From Pseudomonadota bacterium (lineage in GTDB: Bacteria; Pseudomonadota; Gammaproteobacteria; Burkholderiales; Burkholderiaceae_C), in the NCBI GenBank assembly GCA_030918015.1, contig JAUPTP010000048.1:1-9337 (forward strand): DNA of 9,337 nucleotides, given 5' to 3'. How positions within the stretch are numbered: the first letter of the stretch is position 1; each line of letters begins with the position of its first letter. This document shows, in pieces, positions 6,657 through 9,337 of the stretch. The notes beneath the pieces are model-generated. The model saw only the letters and a list, made by a program, of their open reading frames with translations, was not told where the DNA came from and made no database searches. The translations under genes were made by a program, and so were the position numbers.

Positions 6657-8179
6657 GCGGTCTCCTCGTTGTGGGCCGGGGCGGCGGCCGGGGTCTGCAG
6701 GTAGGTGTCGGGATGGAAGCGGGCGTTGGCATCGCGGAAGGCGTAGGCGTAGCCGGGCCAGACCAGCGTCAGGCGCTGGCTGCGCTCGTCGACATACCAG
6801 CTGCGGCAGCCGCCGGCCAGCCACACGCTGCCCTGGGCGCGCGCGTCCAGGGCCTGCATGTAGCGGTCCTGGGCCTGGGCGTCGGCCTCCAGCACGGCGA
6901 TGTCATGCGCCTGGGCGTGGGCCAGCGCGCCCAGGATGTAGTCGACCTGGGCCTCGATGATGTAGACGACCGAGTTGTGGCCCAGGCCGGTGTTGGGCCC
7001 GTTGATGATGAACAGGTTGGGGTAGCCGTGCACCGCGATCGAGTCGTGCGCGAGCATGCCGGTCGACCAGTGCGCATCCAGGCTCTGGCCGTCGCGGCCG
7101 TGGATCAGGCGCGCGAAGGGCGGCCGGGTGGCCTCGAAGCCGGTGGCACACACCAGCACGTCGATCGCGTGGCGCCGGCCGCTGGCGGCCACCGCCTCCG
7201 TGCCGTCCAGCCGCGCCAGCGCCGAGGGCTCCAGCGTCACGTTCGGGTGCTGCAGCGCCGGGTAGTACTCGTTGGAGATCAGCACGCGCTTGCAGCCGAT
7301 CTCGTAGCGCGGGGTGAGCGCCTCGCGCAGCGGCCCCTCGGGCACCTGGGCGCTCAGGTGGCCCAGCGCCATCGCCTTGGCTTCCGCGACGAAGCGCGGC
7401 ACGTTGCGGCGCTGGATGAAGTTGTGCTCGCCGCCCCAGAAGATCTCCGAGCGCGCCCGCGTGATGGCGGAGGGGTCGCGGCGGTAGAGCCGGCGCTCGG
7501 CGGCGCTGAAGCTGCGGTCCGGGCGCGGGATGATGTAGGGCGCGCTGCGCTGGAAGACCACCAGCTCGCGGGCCACCTTGGCCATCTCCGGCACGATCTG
7601 GATGGCCGAGGCGCCCGAGCCGACCACGCCGATGCGCTTGCCCTGCAGCGGCACGTCATGGCGCCAGCGCGCCGAGTGGAACACCTCGCCCGTGAAGCCG
7701 GCCAGGCCCTCGATGTCGGGCTGGTGCGCGTCGGCCAGGTGGCCGGGGCAGGCGATCAGCACCCGGCTGACGAACAGGCCGTGCGGCGTGGTGACCGTCC
7801 AGCGCTGGCGGGCCTCGTCCCAGCGCGCGTCCTGCATCGGCGTGCCGAAGCGGATGTAGGGCAGCAGCCCCTCCTCGCGGGCGCAGTCGCGCAGGTACTG
7901 CTGGATCTCGCCGCCGGGCGAGAACACCCGCGTCCAGTCCGGGTTCGGCCGGAAGGAGAAGGAGTACAGGTGCGAGGGCACGTCGCAGGCGATGCCGGGA
8001 TAGTGGTTGTCGCGCCAGGTGCCGCCGACGTCGTCGGCGCGCTCCAGCACCAGGAAATCGGTGCGGCCGCTGCGCAGCAGGCGCATGCCCATGCCCAGGC
8101 CGGCGAAGCCGCAGCCGACGATCAGGATGTCGCGCTCGGTGGGGGCGGCGACGGTCGGGGAGACAGGACGAGGATCCAT
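6653..8179 (-). CDS. Flavin-dependent monooxygenase, Baeyer-Villiger type (class I-like)
   Basis: This 508-residue FAD/NADPH enzyme would insert one oxygen atom next to a ketone carbonyl, giving an ester or lactone. The FAD-binding motif GCGFAG is at 22-27, followed by GGTWRDNHYPG (52-62) and CDVPSHLYSFSF (65-76). The fingerprint F-x-G-x3-H-x3-W is at 162-172 (FTGEVFHSARW), but Arg173 stands where Pro or Asp is usual. The NADPH-binding motif GSGASA is at 187-192, and CATGFEAT (344-351) and NGPNTGLGHNS (393-403) are also typical of the family. Length is normal for a single-domain enzyme. The frame stays open to 8281, but that extension is arginine-rich and overlaps the hydrolase gene; GGAG at 8187-8190 supports the start at 8179. 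It lies 26 bases after the hydrolase gene. N- or S-oxidation is an alternative activity. Family is secure, reaction type probable, substrate unknown. Confidence 0.92.
   Translation of the reverse strand: MDPRPVSPTVAAPTERDILIVGCGFAGLGMGMRLLRSGRTDFLVLERADDVGGTWRDNHYPGIACDVPSHLYSFSFRPNPDWTRVFSPGGEIQQYLRDCAREEGLLPYIRFGTPMQDARWDEARQRWTVTTPHGLFVSRVLIACPGHLADAHQPDIEGLAGFTGEVFHSARWRHDVPLQGKRIGVVGSGASAIQIVPEMAKVARELVVFQRSAPYIIPRPDRSFSAAERRLYRRDPSAITRARSEIFWGGEHNFIQRRNVPRFVAEAKAMALGHLSAQVPEGPLREALTPRYEIGCKRVLISNEYYPALQHPNVTLEPSALARLDGTEAVAASGRRHAIDVLVCATGFEATRPPFARLIHGRDGQSLDAHWSTGMLAHDSIAVHGYPNLFIINGPNTGLGHNSVVYIIEAQVDYILGALAHAQAHDIAVLEADAQAQDRYMQALDARAQGSVWLAGGCRSWYVDERSQRLTLVWPGYAYAFRDANARFHPDTYLQTPAAAPAHNEETA
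6661..6666 (-). promoter_or_regulatory. Ribosome binding site deciding the Bug gene start
   Basis: On the - strand AGGAGA lies four bases before the ATG at 6656 and is part of the last Glu-Glu-Thr codons of the monooxygenase gene. It supports the coupled ATGA start. Confidence 0.7.
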
Positions 8180-8186
8180 GAGGGCG

Positions 8187-8190
8187 CTCC
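8187..8190 (-). promoter_or_regulatory. Ribosome binding site deciding the monooxygenase start
   Basis: On the - strand GGAG lies seven bases before the ATG at 8179 in the 26-base gap after the hydrolase gene, which favours this start over the longer frame from 8281. Confidence 0.65.
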
Positions 8191-8205
8191 AGGAGACGGA
8201 AAGGT

Positions 8206-9060
8206 TCAGGGCTGTTCGGCGGCGATGACGCTGCCGGCGGCGTGGGCGTGGGGCGCGTCCAGGAAGCGGCCGATCTGGCACAGCAGCTCGGACGGGCGCT
8301 CGAACACCACCGCGTGGCCGGCGTCGATCTGCGTGTAGCGCGCGTCGTCGATCGCGGCGAAGAGCAGCCGCGCGTGCTCAGGGGGCACCATCTGGTCGTG
8401 GGTGCAGCCGACGACCAGCGTCGTGGCGCGGATGGCCGGCGCCTGCGCGCTGATGTCGATGCCGGCGTTCAGCGCCATCTGGCGGTCGACGAAGGCGTCG
8501 AGCGTGATGCGCCGCGCCATCTCGGTCAGCTCGGGCTCGGTGCGTGCGGCGATGAAGCCGGCGCTGAAGGCGCAGAACATCATGAACGAGCGCAGCGACT
8601 CGGCGCCGGCCTCGCGCAGCTCGCGCCAGATGCGGTTGCGCAGGCGCTGGTGGCCGTCGGTGCGCATCCAGCCCGCCACCAGCACCAGCGCACGCACCCG
8701 CTGCGGCTGGCCGGCGGCCAGGCGGGCGGCCACCACCGCGCCCAGCGAGTAGCCGCACAGGTCGACCGGCCGGCCGGGCGCGGCGGCCTCGATCGCCGCC
8801 TCGACCTGGCGCACCAGCTGCTCCAGCGTCAGCGGCGCCTCGCCCGGCGGCGGTGCCAGGTCCACCGAGATCACCTGGCGCTCGAAGGCCAGCATCGGGA
8901 AGAGGTAGCCGTAGTGGCTGTCGGTGCTGCCGGTCGTGCCGTGCACCAGCACCAGCGGGGGCTGGCCGGGGCGGCTGTCGCCGGCGACGTGGTAGCGCAC
9001 GTCGGCGCCCTCGACAAGGAGGCTGGCGCTGCGGCGGGGATGGCGTTCGGGGGGGGTCAT
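8206..9060 (-). CDS. Alpha/beta-fold hydrolase (putative esterase or lactonase)
   Basis: The 284-residue cytosolic protein has a complete alpha/beta hydrolase layout. The oxyanion-hole segment VLVHGTTGS is at 37-45, the nucleophile Ser105 is in GYSLG (103-107), the acid Asp222 is in THDQMVPPEHA and the base His249 is in DAGHAVVFERP. Residues about 135-200 form the helical lid. There is no signal peptide. Next to a Baeyer-Villiger-type monooxygenase the simplest role is hydrolysis of the ester or lactone that enzyme makes, as HapD and ChnC do in their pathways. A carbon-carbon bond hydrolase of the MhpC kind is an alternative that the sequence cannot exclude, though no ring-cleavage dioxygenase gene is in view. 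The start at 9060 has no good Shine-Dalgarno sequence; the gene lies 39 bases after the truncated SDR and is probably cotranscribed. Confidence 0.9.
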   Translation of the reverse strand: MTPPERHPRRSASLLVEGADVRYHVAGDSRPGQPPLVLVHGTTGSTDSHYGYLFPMLAFERQVISVDLAPPPGEAPLTLEQLVRQVEAAIEAAAPGRPVDLCGYSLGAVVAARLAAGQPQRVRALVLVAGWMRTDGHQRLRNRIWRELREAGAESLRSFMMFCAFSAGFIAARTEPELTEMARRITLDAFVDRQMALNAGIDISAQAPAIRATTLVVGCTHDQMVPPEHARLLFAAIDDARYTQIDAGHAVVFERPSELLCQIGRFLDAPHAHAAGSVIAAEQP

Positions 9061-9099
9061 GGTCGGGTGTGAGGCGGGTGAATCGGATCGAGGGACGGA

Positions 9100-9337
9100 T
9101 CAGTAGGTGGCGCGGCCGCCGGAGAGGTCGAACACGGCGCCGGTGGAAAAGCTCAGCGCCGGGCTGCAGAGGAAGGCCACCATCTCGGCGACCTCCGCGG
9201 GGCGGCCGGCGCGGCCCATCGGGATGCGGCGCAGCAGCTCGTCGCGCACCGCCGGATCGAACCAGTCGCTGTGCAGCAGCGGCGACTCGATCAGCGCCGG
9301 GGCGATGGCGTTGACCAGCACGCCATCGCGCGCCAGC
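9100..9337 (-). CDS. Short-chain dehydrogenase/reductase, 5'-truncated
   Basis: Only the last 78 residues are inside the window; the gene continues past the right edge. The fragment reads LARDGVLVNAIAPALIESPL, then a helix, then RIPMGRAGRPAEVAEMVAFL and the end TGAVFDLSGGRATY. This is the standard C-terminal third of a classical SDR (FabG-like): the NAIAP substrate-loop motif, the MGRxGxPxEVA segment and the strand-plus-GG terminus. The TGxxxGIG and YxxxK motifs would lie outside the window. The GTG at 9321 is internal, because the sequence upstream of it continues as conserved SDR protein. It appears to be an upstream member of the same operon as the hydrolase and monooxygenase and could supply or reduce the ketone. 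The substrate cannot be stated. Confidence 0.88.
   Translation of the reverse strand, partial: LARDGVLVNAIAPALIESPLLHSDWFDPAVRDELLRRIPMGRAGRPAEVAEMVAFLCSPALSFSTGAVFDLSGGRATY

Noticed and set aside
6657..6824. N-terminal extension of the Bug protein to 6824
   Set aside because: It would bury the signal peptide behind 56 Arg-rich residues that are only a frame shadow of the monooxygenase.
8180..8281. N-terminal extension of the monooxygenase to 8281
   Set aside because: The extra residues are Arg-rich, overlap the hydrolase gene, and lack a better ribosome binding site than the one before 8179.
4196..8338. Several + strand frames of 495-588 codons opposite the operon
   Set aside because: Their products are compositionally biased and match no family, while every segment is explained by a motif-bearing - strand gene.
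9061..9099. A promoter between the truncated SDR and the hydrolase gene
   Set aside because: The 39-base gap shows no recognisable -35/-10 pair, so the genes are better read as cotranscribed.
1..9337. tRNA or rRNA genes, CRISPR array, insertion sequence, transposase, integrase, attachment site or toxin-antitoxin pair
   Set aside because: None was seen by eye on either strand: no cloverleaf-like segment, no regularly spaced repeats, no terminal inverted repeats flanking a gene, and no such protein motifs.

Overview
The window is very GC-rich, with strongly G/C-biased third codon positions and tightly packed genes. The order pepA - holC - small alanine-rich protein, together with a Bug-family (TctC-like) binding protein, suggests a betaproteobacterium of the order Burkholderiales, perhaps near Comamonadaceae or Sphaerotilaceae. 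This is inference from gene content; no marker gene fixes the genus.

Layout. (1) Positions 1-1931, + strand: a core block with the 3' part of pepA (leucyl aminopeptidase), holC (DNA polymerase III chi) and a 144-residue protein resembling DUF2486. The junctions overlap or nearly overlap, so these look like one transcription unit. (2) 1932-2066: an intergenic stretch with an imperfect hairpin followed by a T-rich run. (3) 2067-3209, + strand: a single secreted substrate-binding protein of the branched-chain amino acid (LivJ/LivK) ABC type, with no permease or ATPase genes beside it. (4) 3210-3342: a convergent intergenic region with a strong bidirectional terminator, two further hairpins, one perfect DnaA-box 9-mer and two one-mismatch copies. 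(5) 3343-9337, - strand: a catabolic operon that enters from the right edge. In transcription order it holds a truncated short-chain dehydrogenase (SDR), an alpha/beta hydrolase, a Baeyer-Villiger-type flavin monooxygenase, a Bug-family periplasmic binding protein, a second SDR resembling coniferyl-alcohol/3-alpha-hydroxysteroid dehydrogenases, and an aldehyde dehydrogenase of the vanillin/salicylaldehyde type. Gaps are -4 to 49 nt.

How the operon may work. The enzyme set matches the logic of ketone breakdown: an alcohol dehydrogenase makes or uses a ketone, the monooxygenase inserts oxygen to give an ester or lactone, the hydrolase opens it, and the second SDR and the aldehyde dehydrogenase oxidise the released alcohol to an acid. 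The Bug protein would capture the substrate or a related acid in the periplasm. The same step order is known in the cyclohexanol (chn) pathway, and the 4-hydroxyacetophenone (hap) pathway shares the monooxygenase, esterase and aldehyde dehydrogenase roles. The aromatic-type relatives of the last two dehydrogenases hint at an aryl ketone or lignin-derived substrate. The actual substrate cannot be read from the sequence. No mobile element, tRNA, rRNA or CRISPR array was seen.
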